Assembly (NCBI GenBank): GCA_029258955.1
Contig: JAPDJT010000027.1
Location: forward strand, 1 to 45,865
Direction of reading: 5' to 3'
Length of the DNA stretch: 45,865 nt
Source of the DNA: Thermoplasmatota archaeon
Lineage (GTDB): Archaea > Thermoplasmatota > E2 > UBA202 > JdFR-43
In this document: piece by piece, positions 33,514 through 42,719 of the stretch
How the letters are laid out: each line of letters opens with the position of its first letter
Numbering within the stretch: position 1 is the first letter of the stretch
Position numbers and translations under genes: made by a program
Notes under the pieces: generated by a model
Databases searched by the model: none
Seen by the model: only the letters and a program-made list of their open reading frames with translations
Told to the model about the DNA's origin: nothing

Positions 33514-34449
33514 TTATTCTCCTGCTTTCTTTATAAACAGCAATTTATCATCTTCTTTTACAACTTCATCAAGTTTTGGCTTAATTTGTAATTTTTTATC
33601 CCTTACTATCCCTATAAGCAATTTTCTTTCATATTCCTTAAGAAGAATATCTTTGACCTTCATTCCAGCATAATCTCTTGCAGATGTTTCAATAATATCA
33701 TAACCTTCTCTGCCAGTTGAAACATCTTCAAAAAATTTCACAACATTTTCTTCAAAAACAGCAGAAGCCAAGAATCTTCCTGCTAATGCATCAACTACCA
33801 CAACCACATCTGCTCCTGCTGTTCTTGCCCTCCTTATATTTTCCATTGATGAAATGCTTGCTATTATTTTTGCATCAGTTAAATTTCTTGCTGCAAGCGT
33901 CGCCAGTATGGTATCGCTATCTTCTTTTAAGGCGATAATTACGCTTTTTGCTTGGCTAATGTTGGCTTTCATTAAAACATCTTCTTTTTTCGGATTGCCT
34001 TTAATAAAATGAATTTCCCCTACTCTTGGATTTATATCTATGGTATCATCAACGAGAGTAATCTCAAATTTGTCTATAAGCTCATCAATAGTGGCATCGG
34101 AGGCATCATTATAGCCTAAAATTACAATATGATTTTTCTGTCCACTTTTTTTCAGCCCTCTAAGCCTTGCTTGTTGTTCTTCTACAATCATTCCTGCCAC
34201 TGAACCAAAAACAAATATCCCCATTAACACAATAGGAAAAATCAATATTTTCATTAATGGGTGCTTTGGTGTTAAATCTCCATAACCAACAGTAGAAAGG
34301 GTGATAGCAATCCAGTAAAAGGAGTCTAGCCAACTTGCATTTTCAATATAGTGAAATGCAACCATCCCAATGATGTAGAATAGGGTGAAGAGAAAAATGG
34401 TTCTGAATACTGAATTAAGCATAAATAATCTTTTGAATTTTCGAAACAT
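33514..34449 (-). CDS. Potassium channel with RCK (TrkA-N/TrkA-C) domains
   Basis: A 311-residue MthK-like channel. Two membrane helices (about residues 14-34 and 67-90) flank the pore helix and selectivity filter ITLSTVGYGDLTP (TVGYGD 53-58). An RCK Rossmann domain follows with VILGYNDASDATIDEL and IASISSMENIRRARTAGADV. A TrkA-C region ends the protein (ERKLLIGIVRDKKLQIKP). It should assemble as a tetramer whose ligand gates K+ flow. The GxGxxG of the RCK is GYNDAS, so nucleotide binding may be altered. It converges with thiDN. Confidence 0.92.
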   Translation of the reverse strand: MFRKFKRLFMLNSVFRTIFLFTLFYIIGMVAFHYIENASWLDSFYWIAITLSTVGYGDLTPKHPLMKILIFPIVLMGIFVFGSVAGMIVEEQQARLRGLKKSGQKNHIVILGYNDASDATIDELIDKFEITLVDDTIDINPRVGEIHFIKGNPKKEDVLMKANISQAKSVIIALKEDSDTILATLAARNLTDAKIIASISSMENIRRARTAGADVVVVVDALAGRFLASAVFEENVVKFFEDVSTGREGYDIIETSARDYAGMKVKDILLKEYERKLLIGIVRDKKLQIKPKLDEVVKEDDKLLFIKKAGE

Positions 34450-34489
34450 GAAATTATATGTTTAATTCTATTTATTTTTACCCAAAATT

Positions 34490-34570
34490 TTGAGTTTGTT
34501 GAATAAATGAAGGAAAAATTAATGAAATGAGGTTGTATGGTAAATTCCCCCCATGCAATTTTATTTATTC
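34490..34570. repeat. Palindromic intergenic element, copy 16
   Basis: TTTGAGTTTGTTGAATAAATG, then GAAATGAGGTTGTATGG, the inverted core TAAATTCCCCCCATGCAATT and TTATTTATTC. The right end is cut by the transposase remnant beginning near 34575. The 34450-34862 gap has this copy, the remnant and the promoter of the PKD gene. Confidence 0.6.
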
Positions 34571-34574
34571 TACG

Positions 34575-34771
34575 CTATGTAAATTTTCCTCCTGTTAAAT
34601 CTGTCACTAAAACTTCATAGCCTTCTTTTTACTAAAGCATCTACAATGTAGCTATAGTTTGTAGATGCTTCTATAGCTACTTTTACATTCTTTAGTCCAT
34701 AAAAGAATTCTCTTATTTCTTTTTTTATGTACATCCATACCTGCATACAATATTTTTACTATCTCCTTCAT
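34575..34771 (-). pseudogene. Decayed IS110-family transposase remnant
   Basis: On the minus strand from the ATG at 34771 the sequence reads KILYAGMDVHKKEIREFFYG, then LKNVKVAIEASTNYSYIVDA and LVKRR before a stop. A one-base frameshift continues it as GYEVLVTDLTGGKFT. This matches the N-terminus of IS110-type DEDD transposases (GIDVHKK ... VAIEAS.NY ... GY.V...D), with about 25 residues deleted after HKKE, a frameshift and no C-terminus. The same DNA holds interlocking inverted repeats GCATCTACA/TGTAGATGC and GTAGCTATAG/CTATAGCTAC. Confidence 0.7.
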
Positions 34772-34819
34772 GCTTATATGGAGGCGGGCTTTAACATATC
34801 ATCAATCTCGTTTTGGTAA

Positions 34820-34856
34820 TAATTTATAAATAATCAAACATTTATACTTCAAGGTG
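34820..34856 (+). promoter_or_regulatory. TATA-like box and SD of the PKD surface-protein gene
   Basis: AATTTATAAATAATC (34820-34834) lies about 35-40 bases before the ATG at 34863; AAGGTGG (34850-34856) is an SD six bases before it. The spacing implies a short leader of about ten bases. Confidence 0.45.
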
Positions 34857-34862
34857 GCTATC

Positions 34863-37800
34863 ATGTTAGATAAAAGAATAGGAATGTTTGTAACTATTCT
34901 GTTGCTATTTGCAATCTTTAATAATAGCAATGCAGTAGAAGAAAAGAATGTTTATTTTTATATTATTGAAGGAGAAAATGCTTTTGAGTTCATTGCAGTT
35001 TGTAACGGCACTAATTATACATGGTACTTTGGTGATGGAAGCATGGGCTATGGAAAAACAGTTAATCATAGTTATAGCGATGGGGAATATAATGTAAGAC
35101 TCATTGTGAAGGATAATGGAAAGGAAATAGTAAATGAAACTGTTATGTTTTCCACATACAATACACCTCCTTCCGCTGATTTTTATTACTCTCCAGAGTA
35201 TCCATATACACTTGAAACTGTATATTTCTGGGACAATTCAACAGATCCTGATGGATATATTATAAATTGGACATGGGACTTTGGAGACGGAAGCACTGGC
35301 TATGGAAAATTTGTTAGCCATGTATATGCTAAAGCAGGAAAATATAATGTAACTTTGATTGTTGTAGATAATAATTATGAGGCGTCTCATGTTACAAAAC
35401 AAATAATAGTTAGGAATAGATTGCCTATTGCTAAATTTAGATGGACAAGAGAAAATGAAACTCTTATGTTTTATGATATGAGCTATGATGAAGATGGCTA
35501 CATTGTCAATTATACATGGTACTTTGGAGATGGTACAGTAAGTTATGAAAGAAATCCATCTCATCAATATGCAAAAGATGGCACTTATACCATAAAATTA
35601 GTTGTTAGAGATGATGATGGAGGAGTGGGAGAAGTAACAAAAACAATAAGAAGCGACAATAAGTTACCTACTCCAGATTTTGTTTATACCCCTGCACAAC
35701 CAACGGATTTAGATAATATAACATTTACAAGCATAAGTTATGACGAAGATGGGGAGATAATTAATCATACATGGTATTTTGGAGATGGCAACATTAGTTA
35801 TGAGGAAAATCCAACACATAGATATGCTGATAATGGAGTATATACTGTAACTTTACTTGTTGTTGATGATGAATGGGCTTTCAACTACACCCAAAAAAGA
35901 ATAACCGTATTAAATGTCCCACCAGTTGCAAACTTTACATGGGAACCATTGCATCCTGTACCAGGAAGAAATGTTACATTTAATGCTTCATTAAGTTATG
36001 ATTTAGATGGCAATATAGTTCAATGGAAATGGGACTTTGGAGATGGATTTGTTGGAGTTGGGAAAGTTGTTAAACATAAGTATGCTTCTCATGGTCTTTA
36101 TAATATAACTCTGACAGTATATGATAACGATGGCGCCAACTCATCTAAAACAGTCAAAATCTTAATTGCAAATCTATATGTTGATGATGATGTTTATGAC
36201 CCTGCCAATAATACATGGAATAAAATACAAGATGCAATAGATAATGCAACAGATGGAGCATTCATATATGTAATGGAAGGAGTTTATAATGAAAATATAA
36301 ATGTTGATAAAGAAGTTGAGTTGTATGGAGAAAAAGCTATAGTAAATGGAACATTTAATGTTGTAAAAAATGGAGTTATAATTCGAAATTTCACCATTCA
36401 ACAGTCTGACATTGGAATTATATTGGATTCCGATTCAACATTAATAAGAAATTGTGTAGTAGATACCACTACAGGTATCAAAATAAATGGAAATGAAAAT
36501 ATTTTAGATAATCTAACAGTGAATGCAGAAAATGCATCGATTCTTATTTTTGGAGATGATAATGTTATAGAAAATAGCCAAATCAATGGAATTTATGGAT
36601 GCAAAATATATGGCGATGGAAATGAAATTATTAAAAACAAAATAGAGAGTATTCTATTTGGAGTATATTTAACCGGATTAAACAATTTAATCTATACAAA
36701 TGATTTCACAAATTGTCAATATGCTGTATATACCACTGCTTACAACATTTTTGAGAATAACACATTTAACTTCAATGGGTATGGAATAAAAGACGAAGGA
36801 GGCGCATACATCTTCAACAATGATTTCAAACACAATGATTATGGAGTCTATAGCGATGGAGGAGTAATTAAAAACTGTACATTTTTTGAAAATGATGTTG
36901 CTATAATAGAAAGAAATGCTATTGTTGATGAGATAGTTATATTAAATGGAAATATAGGTATAGAAGCAAGGAAAGGCATTATTTTAAATTCTGCAATAAG
37001 TAGCGAATTAGGGATAAATGCGAATGAAACAGTAATAAATGGTTGTTATATCAAAAATTGTGAAATTGGAATAAATGGTTCTGCAATTATCAATGATACC
37101 CAATTCAATGCCAATATATACGGTATTAGGGCAAATAATGCAACCATAACAAATTCTTCATTTTTCAACAATGAATATTCTGCAGAGCTTTCTCATTGTA
37201 AAATACATGATTCCATCTTTTCAGGAAATTCCCATGCTCTTGTTCTCCTAAATGAGAATGAAGTTGCAAATAATTCCCTTTTGGATAATGAAAACGGAAT
37301 AGAAGTGATGGGCAGAGATAACATATTATTTGGTAATTTCTTACAAGAAAATAATATTGGAATAAAACTTGAAGGTTCATTTAATCTTGTTCAAGAAAAT
37401 AACTTCTCCGCCAATACCTACGGCATGATAAATACTTTCGCTCCTCATAATGTTATAACTGATAATGAATTTTACAGCAATAAATACAATATAGATATTG
37501 AAGGGAGCAAATTGGAGCATTTCTTCATTACATTAGAGACTAATTGGATAAATGGAAGGGAAGTAATTTATTTAATAAACTTGACAAATGCTGAGTTATC
37601 TGGAAATTATGGTTATATTGGGTTAATAAATTGCCAAAATATTACACTTAATGGAGAAAAAATAGATAGGAATGGAGAAGGATTATTGATAGTTTATAGT
37701 AGAGATGTTTTTATCAAAGATTGCACCTTTAATGAAAATATTTATGGAATATACATGTTACACAGCAATTTTGTGGAATTGGAAAATATCAGCATGATAA

Positions 37801-39818
37801 ATAATGAATATGGATTCTCCTCAAAATCTTCAAAGAATATTACTATTATAAATGCCTTAGCCAAACATAATCAGAAAGGAATAAATATTTTCAGTTTAGA
37901 AAAAAGCAAAGCATTCATAAATATGAGAAATTGTATATTCACAGATAATTTATTAAGCATAAACATTGAAAATGTTGAAAATGTTAGCATTGAAAATATA
38001 GAACTTGAAAATGGCTCAATTCGTATTTATAATGCAATAGTTTCATTTGAGAATGGAATAATAAATGATGAACTACAGGCAAACAAAGCATCGCTTATGC
38101 TAAATAACATCTCGATTGTGACAATAAATGCAACTTCATCAAATGTTTGGATAATGAAATTGATTTTCAATAATTCCTATACAGCTATAAAAGTGGATAT
38201 GTCAAATCTTTCAATAAAAAATAGTATTTTTTCTTATAACAATTTTGCAATTCACGCTAAATCATCAAGCATTGTAATAGAGGAATCTATCTTTACAAGA
38301 AATAATAAAAGTTTGTTTGAAAACTGCGAGATATACATTGAAAACTCTACATTTTCTGAAAACAATAAAGCTTTAGAAATAAAGAATTCTTCTGGAGAAG
38401 TTTTACATTCAATATTTTCAAATAATTCTTATTCCCTCGTCATAAATGCTAGCTTGCAAATAATAAATGTAACAGTATATGGAAGTGACTATGGAATTTT
38501 GTTAATGGATAACAGCATCACAAGCAATATAACATGCTATAATAATACCGTTGGCTTACATATTCTTGGAAACGGTAATCAAATACAAAGGGGCTTATTC
38601 CATCACAATAGTAAAGGAATATTAATAAATGGTAGTGAAAACAAAATAGTGGATTGTTCCTTCTGGAGAAATCTTTATGGAATCATAGCTTATGGCTCAA
38701 ATAATACAATTTATCATAACAATTTTATAAACAATGCTGAAAATGCGAGAGATTATGGAAATAATACATGGTATGCAAAATATCCAGTTGGTGGAAACTA
38801 TTGGGATGATTATGCAGGAAATGATTTATACAGCGGAGAAAATCAAAATGAGAGTGGTAGTGATGGCATAGGAGATATACCATATGAATTTTATGGAAGC
38901 ATTGACAAATATCCTCTTATGGACTTTTGGAATCAATCAGCACAGCCACCAAATAAACCTCCTGTTGCAGCTTTCAAATTTTATCCACAGTCTCCTTTCT
39001 CAAACGAAAATGTTATTTTTATAGAGATGTGTTATGATGAAAATGGAAAGATGGACATCATAAATTATACATGGAACTTTGGAGATGGAAGTATAAGTTA
39101 TGAGAAAAACCCAGTGCATAAATACAGCAAACCAGGAAAATATAATGTAACATTGACTATAAGAGATAGGGCCGGAGATAATGATAGCATAACATTACAA
39201 ATTGTAGTTAGAAATACATTACCAGTTGCAAACTTTACATGGGAGCCCTTGCAACCAGTATCTCAAACAAACATTGAATTTAATGCTTCTTCGAGTTATG
39301 ATTTAGACGGCTCTATTGTAAATTATACATGGGACTTTGGAGACGGGAGCACTGGCTATGGAAAATTTGTTAGTCATAAATATGTGAAATCTGGAGAATA
39401 TGTTGTTAGGCTTACTGTTAGAGACGATTATGGAAATGAAAGCTATATTGAAAAAACAATAAAAGTAGCTAATAGGGAGCCAACAGCAAATTTCATTTAT
39501 TCTCCTGCTGAGCCTTATGCAGGCGAGGAAATAAACTTTACAGATTTATCTATTGATTTGGATGGAAGCATTGTTTCATGGCTTTGGGACTTTGGAGACG
39601 GAAGTATAAGTTATGAGAAAAATCCAGTGCACAAATACAGCAAACCAGGAAAATATAATGTAACATTGACTGTAAAGGATGATGAGGGAGGAAAAGCAAA
39701 TTATAGTTTAACTATAGAAGTTAGAGCAAAAGAAACACCAGCATTTAGCATATATGCTTTCATTGTTGCTATTGCATTGGTAATTATATGGAGAAAAAGA
39801 AGGATGTTGAGCCAATGA
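34863..39818 (+). CDS. Giant PKD-domain / parallel beta-helix surface protein
   Basis: The 1651-residue protein (ATG 34863, favoured over the GTG at 34854 by the SD) has a signal peptide, five PKD domains (about residues 25-440, each with W-x-FGDG such as WTWDFGDGSTGYGKFV), a long NosD-like beta helix (from NKIQDAIDNATDGAFIYVME to about residue 1360), three more PKD domains, and a C-terminal anchor ETPAFSIYAFIVAIALVIIW followed by RKRR. It is predicted to sit on the cell surface, as an adhesin or glycan-binding protein. Some PKD domains are nearly identical at DNA level although 4 kb apart, indicating duplication or conversion. The C-terminus resembles archaeal PGF/PEF-type sorting signals but with Pro-Ala-Phe. 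Confidence 0.9.
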   Translation: MLDKRIGMFVTILLLFAIFNNSNAVEEKNVYFYIIEGENAFEFIAVCNGTNYTWYFGDGSMGYGKTVNHSYSDGEYNVRLIVKDNGKEIVNETVMFSTYNTPPSADFYYSPEYPYTLETVYFWDNSTDPDGYIINWTWDFGDGSTGYGKFVSHVYAKAGKYNVTLIVVDNNYEASHVTKQIIVRNRLPIAKFRWTRENETLMFYDMSYDEDGYIVNYTWYFGDGTVSYERNPSHQYAKDGTYTIKLVVRDDDGGVGEVTKTIRSDNKLPTPDFVYTPAQPTDLDNITFTSISYDEDGEIINHTWYFGDGNISYEENPTHRYADNGVYTVTLLVVDDEWAFNYTQKRITVLNVPPVANFTWEPLHPVPGRNVTFNASLSYDLDGNIVQWKWDFGDGFVGVGKVVKHKYASHGLYNITLTVYDNDGANSSKTVKILIANLYVDDDVYDPANNTWNKIQDAIDNATDGAFIYVMEGVYNENINVDKEVELYGEKAIVNGTFNVVKNGVIIRNFTIQQSDIGIILDSDSTLIRNCVVDTTTGIKINGNENILDNLTVNAENASILIFGDDNVIENSQINGIYGCKIYGDGNEIIKNKIESILFGVYLTGLNNLIYTNDFTNCQYAVYTTAYNIFENNTFNFNGYGIKDEGGAYIFNNDFKHNDYGVYSDGGVIKNCTFFENDVAIIERNAIVDEIVILNGNIGIEARKGIILNSAISSELGINANETVINGCYIKNCEIGINGSAIINDTQFNANIYGIRANNATITNSSFFNNEYSAELSHCKIHDSIFSGNSHALVLLNENEVANNSLLDNENGIEVMGRDNILFGNFLQENNIGIKLEGSFNLVQENNFSANTYGMINTFAPHNVITDNEFYSNKYNIDIEGSKLEHFFITLETNWINGREVIYLINLTNAELSGNYGYIGLINCQNITLNGEKIDRNGEGLLIVYSRDVFIKDCTFNENIYGIYMLHSNFVELENISMINNEYGFSSKSSKNITIINALAKHNQKGINIFSLEKSKAFINMRNCIFTDNLLSINIENVENVSIENIELENGSIRIYNAIVSFENGIINDELQANKASLMLNNISIVTINATSSNVWIMKLIFNNSYTAIKVDMSNLSIKNSIFSYNNFAIHAKSSSIVIEESIFTRNNKSLFENCEIYIENSTFSENNKALEIKNSSGEVLHSIFSNNSYSLVINASLQIINVTVYGSDYGILLMDNSITSNITCYNNTVGLHILGNGNQIQRGLFHHNSKGILINGSENKIVDCSFWRNLYGIIAYGSNNTIYHNNFINNAENARDYGNNTWYAKYPVGGNYWDDYAGNDLYSGENQNESGSDGIGDIPYEFYGSIDKYPLMDFWNQSAQPPNKPPVAAFKFYPQSPFSNENVIFIEMCYDENGKMDIINYTWNFGDGSISYEKNPVHKYSKPGKYNVTLTIRDRAGDNDSITLQIVVRNTLPVANFTWEPLQPVSQTNIEFNASSSYDLDGSIVNYTWDFGDGSTGYGKFVSHKYVKSGEYVVRLTVRDDYGNESYIEKTIKVANREPTANFIYSPAEPYAGEEINFTDLSIDLDGSIVSWLWDFGDGSISYEKNPVHKYSKPGKYNVTLTVKDDEGGKANYSLTIEVRAKETPAFSIYAFIVAIALVIIWRKRRMLSQ

Positions 39819-39851
39819 AAAATTTTAAGTAAGTATATATATTGGCAAATA

Positions 39852-40172
39852 ATGTCAAAGACAATGTCCTCAAAAAAGCAGGTTAAGCGGAAAGCAAGAG
39901 ATGATTTGAAAAAGAGAATCGAAGAATTAGAGGAAGCTTTGAGATACAATGAGGCTATGCTTGAAGAAATTTATGAAATGCAGGAATCCATGTTTCCAAT
40001 ATTTGCTGATTTAGTTAAATTAATAAGCAGACTTTATAAAGAAATGAAGATAGAAGATGAGGAATTGAAAGGGTGTATTAATAGGCTAAAAGAAACTTTC
40101 ATGGACGAGAATGAGAACTTGCTTAGGAAATATTTAAAGGATGATGACGATTTTACAATCGCATACACGTGA
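39852..40172 (+). CDS. Small coiled-coil protein upstream of elp3
   Basis: A 106-residue, mainly helical, charged protein: KKQVKRKARDDLKKRIEELE followed by EALRYNEAMLEEIYEMQESM suggests a coiled coil over residues 10-60. I know no family. TATATATA (39834-39841) is about 27 bases before the second in-frame ATG (39864), so the protein may begin at Met5. Its end overlaps the start of elp3 by 32 bases, implying coupled translation. Confidence 0.6.
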   Translation: MSKTMSSKKQVKRKARDDLKKRIEELEEALRYNEAMLEEIYEMQESMFPIFADLVKLISRLYKEMKIEDEELKGCINRLKETFMDENENLLRKYLKDDDDFTIAYT

Positions 40173-41736
40173 GTTAAAGGAGATTGCTAATAAAATTGTT
40201 GAAGAAATAGAAAAAGGAAATATAAGTAATAAAAAGGAATTGTTGAAGTTAAAGAAAAAATTATCTTCGTTGTATTCTTTGCCAAAAATACCCTCAGATG
40301 CAGAAATTTTGAGTTTAGTAGAAGAGGATAAAAAGGAAAAAGTAAAATGGATTTTAGGAAGGAAGCCAGTAAGAACAATTTCTGGTGTTGCAATTATTGC
40401 TGTAATGACCTCTCCTCATCCATGCCCTCATGGAAGATGTATTCCTTGTCCAGGAGGACCTCCATATAGCCCTCAAAGTTATACTGGTAAAGAACCTGCA
40501 TCGTTAAGAGCAATGAGAAATAAATATGATCCATTTTTGCAAGTAAAGGACAGATTGAACCAACTTACTTTAATTGGGCATCCAACAGATAAAATAGATA
40601 TGATTATAATGGGAGGAACATTTCCAGCTAGAGATTTTTCATATCAAAAATGGTTTGTCAAAAGATGCTATGATGCAATGAATGGAATAGATGCAAAAAG
40701 TTTGGAGGAAGCGAAAAAATTAAATGAAAAAGCAAAGCATAGATGCATCGGCTTAACAATTGAAACTCGCCCAGATTGGTGTCAGCTACAGCATGTTGAT
40801 TTAATGCTTGAATTAGGAGCAACAAGAGTAGAGATAGGAGCTCAAATATTAGATGATGAAGTGCTTTATGAAATGGGCAGGGGGCATACAGTTTATGATA
40901 CAATAATGGCTACAAGAATTGCAAAAGATGCTGGATTAAAGGTTTGTTATCATATTATGCCAGGCTTGCCAGGAAGTAGCTTTGAAAAAGATTTAGAATC
41001 ATTTAAAAGAATGTTTAGAGATGAAAGATTTCGTCCGGATATGCTTAAAATATATCCAACTCTTGTTGTCAAACCATCTATATTGTATGAAAAATGGAAG
41101 AAAGGTGAATATGAGCCATTGAAAGAAGAAGATGCTATAGAATTAATTGCAGAGATGAAAAAATATGTGCCAGAATGGGTAAGAATTCAAAGAATAGAAA
41201 GAGACATTCCTTCATATATGATTGAAGAAGGAATTAAAAAAAGTAATTTGAGGGAAATGGTGCATAAAAGAATGAAAGAACTTGGTTATAGATGTAGATG
41301 CATTAGATGTAGAGAAGTAGGACACAGATGGTATAAGGAAGGAAAAATGCCAAAAGATGTTATAGTCAAAAAAATTGAATATTTGGCTAGTAATGGAAGA
41401 GAAATTTTTATTTCAGCAGAAGATGAGAATGGGGATGTAATTATTGCATATTGTAGGGTGAGAATTCCGTATAAATCACATAGGGAAGAAATGGAAGGAG
41501 CTGCTGTTGTAAGGGAGTTAAAAGTTCATGGTCCAATGGTTGAAATAGGGAAAAGATATGTAGATAAATGGCAACATAAGGGATATGGAAAGATATTAAT
41601 GGAAGAGGCAGAAAATGTTGCTATTAGGTTTAAAAAGGAAAGATTGCTTGTTTTGAGCGGTGTAGGAGCAAAAGAATATTACAGAAAGATTGGCTACTCA
41701 GATTATGGAATTTATATGGCAAAAGAACTTAGCTAA
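40141..41736 (+). CDS. elp3: Elp3-type radical SAM / acetyltransferase (tRNA U34 modification)
   Basis: The 531-residue product has an atypical radical-SAM cluster motif, SPHPCPHGRCIPCPGGPPYS (Cys95, Cys100, Cys103), then GLTIETRPDWCQLQHVDLML and LGATRVEIGAQILDDEV, and a C-terminal GNAT domain (VDKWQHKGYGKILMEEAENV). Archaeal Elp3 alone makes the carboxymethyl modification of tRNA wobble uridines from acetyl-CoA. The first ATGs (40141/40144) lie inside the upstream gene; no later start keeps the N-terminal helix. The last bases overlap the convergent UbiA-family gene by eight. Confidence 0.95.
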   Translation: MMTILQSHTRELKEIANKIVEEIEKGNISNKKELLKLKKKLSSLYSLPKIPSDAEILSLVEEDKKEKVKWILGRKPVRTISGVAIIAVMTSPHPCPHGRCIPCPGGPPYSPQSYTGKEPASLRAMRNKYDPFLQVKDRLNQLTLIGHPTDKIDMIIMGGTFPARDFSYQKWFVKRCYDAMNGIDAKSLEEAKKLNEKAKHRCIGLTIETRPDWCQLQHVDLMLELGATRVEIGAQILDDEVLYEMGRGHTVYDTIMATRIAKDAGLKVCYHIMPGLPGSSFEKDLESFKRMFRDERFRPDMLKIYPTLVVKPSILYEKWKKGEYEPLKEEDAIELIAEMKKYVPEWVRIQRIERDIPSYMIEEGIKKSNLREMVHKRMKELGYRCRCIRCREVGHRWYKEGKMPKDVIVKKIEYLASNGREIFISAEDENGDVIIAYCRVRIPYKSHREEMEGAAVVRELKVHGPMVEIGKRYVDKWQHKGYGKILMEEAENVAIRFKKERLLVLSGVGAKEYYRKIGYSDYGIYMAKELS

Positions 41737-42637
41737 ATAGAGTTATATATGGTTTTATAAGATAAGATGCTGCAGCTAGAATATAAAAACCAGCTAATGT
41801 TAAATAAAACAATGCCCATAACTCATTGTTTTCAAGGGTAATGCGGGAAAAATCCATTTTAAATAATTTGTAAAGCATCCAGATTGTTGGTATGCATAGC
41901 AAAAATAATGTTGCCATATTCGATGAAAGTAAACCAGCTTGTAAATAGATAGCCAATAAAAGGAAACTGAAAAATGATAGGAGAGCTATAATTAAAGCAA
42001 GCTTTCTTATTCCATGATAGACAACAGGCGTTATTATACCAAATTTTTTATCTCCTTCTACATCATTAATATCCTTTGTATTTTGCCAGGCGAGCACCCA
42101 TATTGCCATAACACTCCCTAAAAGCCATGGAGTAGAATCAGCTATATTGCCAAATACACTCCATGCTGCTGGCAATGGAAGCAAACCCCTGGAAATAGCT
42201 AATGAACCTGTATTTAGCCATAGTCTTTTCTTTAAACGGAAAGGCTCAATATTATAAAGAATGCCAGATAGTATGAAGATAACCATAAAAGAGCCATAAT
42301 AAATATTTATAGCATATCCAACCATTATTGCAAAAATTGCAAAAAACCATGCCAATACTTGAGCTTTTTCAATGCTTATTTCTCCACTTGCTAATGGCCT
42401 ATAATCTTTTCCATTTGCTTTGTCTATTTCAACATCTTCAATTTGATTCATTATTTGTCCAGCTGCTTGGGCGGAGGCTAAAGCAAGAGAAGCAAATATA
42501 ACTAATCCAAAATGCTCCCAAAATAAATAGAGTTGATTATATGAAGCAAGTTGCAATATAATGCCAAATAGCACAGCTATGAAAGGGGCGATAAGAGTGA
42601 ATGGTCTTACCAACATAAACCACGCTTTTAAGTTCAT
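41729..42637 (-). CDS. UbiA-family prenyltransferase
   Basis: A 302-residue integral membrane enzyme with about nine hydrophobic helices. The two Mg-binding motifs are MNQIEDVEIDKANGKDYRP (Asn64, Asp68, Asp72) and QNTKDINDVEGDKKFG (about residues 185-200). The family joins isoprenyl diphosphates to acceptors. In archaea the commonest member is digeranylgeranylglyceryl phosphate synthase for ether lipids, but aromatic or menaquinone-type acceptors are possible. No lipid genes adjoin it. It converges on elp3. Confidence 0.88.
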   Translation of the reverse strand: MNLKAWFMLVRPFTLIAPFIAVLFGIILQLASYNQLYLFWEHFGLVIFASLALASAQAAGQIMNQIEDVEIDKANGKDYRPLASGEISIEKAQVLAWFFAIFAIMVGYAINIYYGSFMVIFILSGILYNIEPFRLKKRLWLNTGSLAISRGLLPLPAAWSVFGNIADSTPWLLGSVMAIWVLAWQNTKDINDVEGDKKFGIITPVVYHGIRKLALIIALLSFFSFLLLAIYLQAGLLSSNMATLFLLCIPTIWMLYKLFKMDFSRITLENNELWALFYLTLAGFYILAAASYLIKPYITLFS

Positions 42638-42719
42638 AAAATCTAAAATTTAATGTTATCTTGCTTTTAAATATTTTTGGTTCAAAAATAGAAATAAATT
42701 AAAATAAAAAAGGGCGGAG

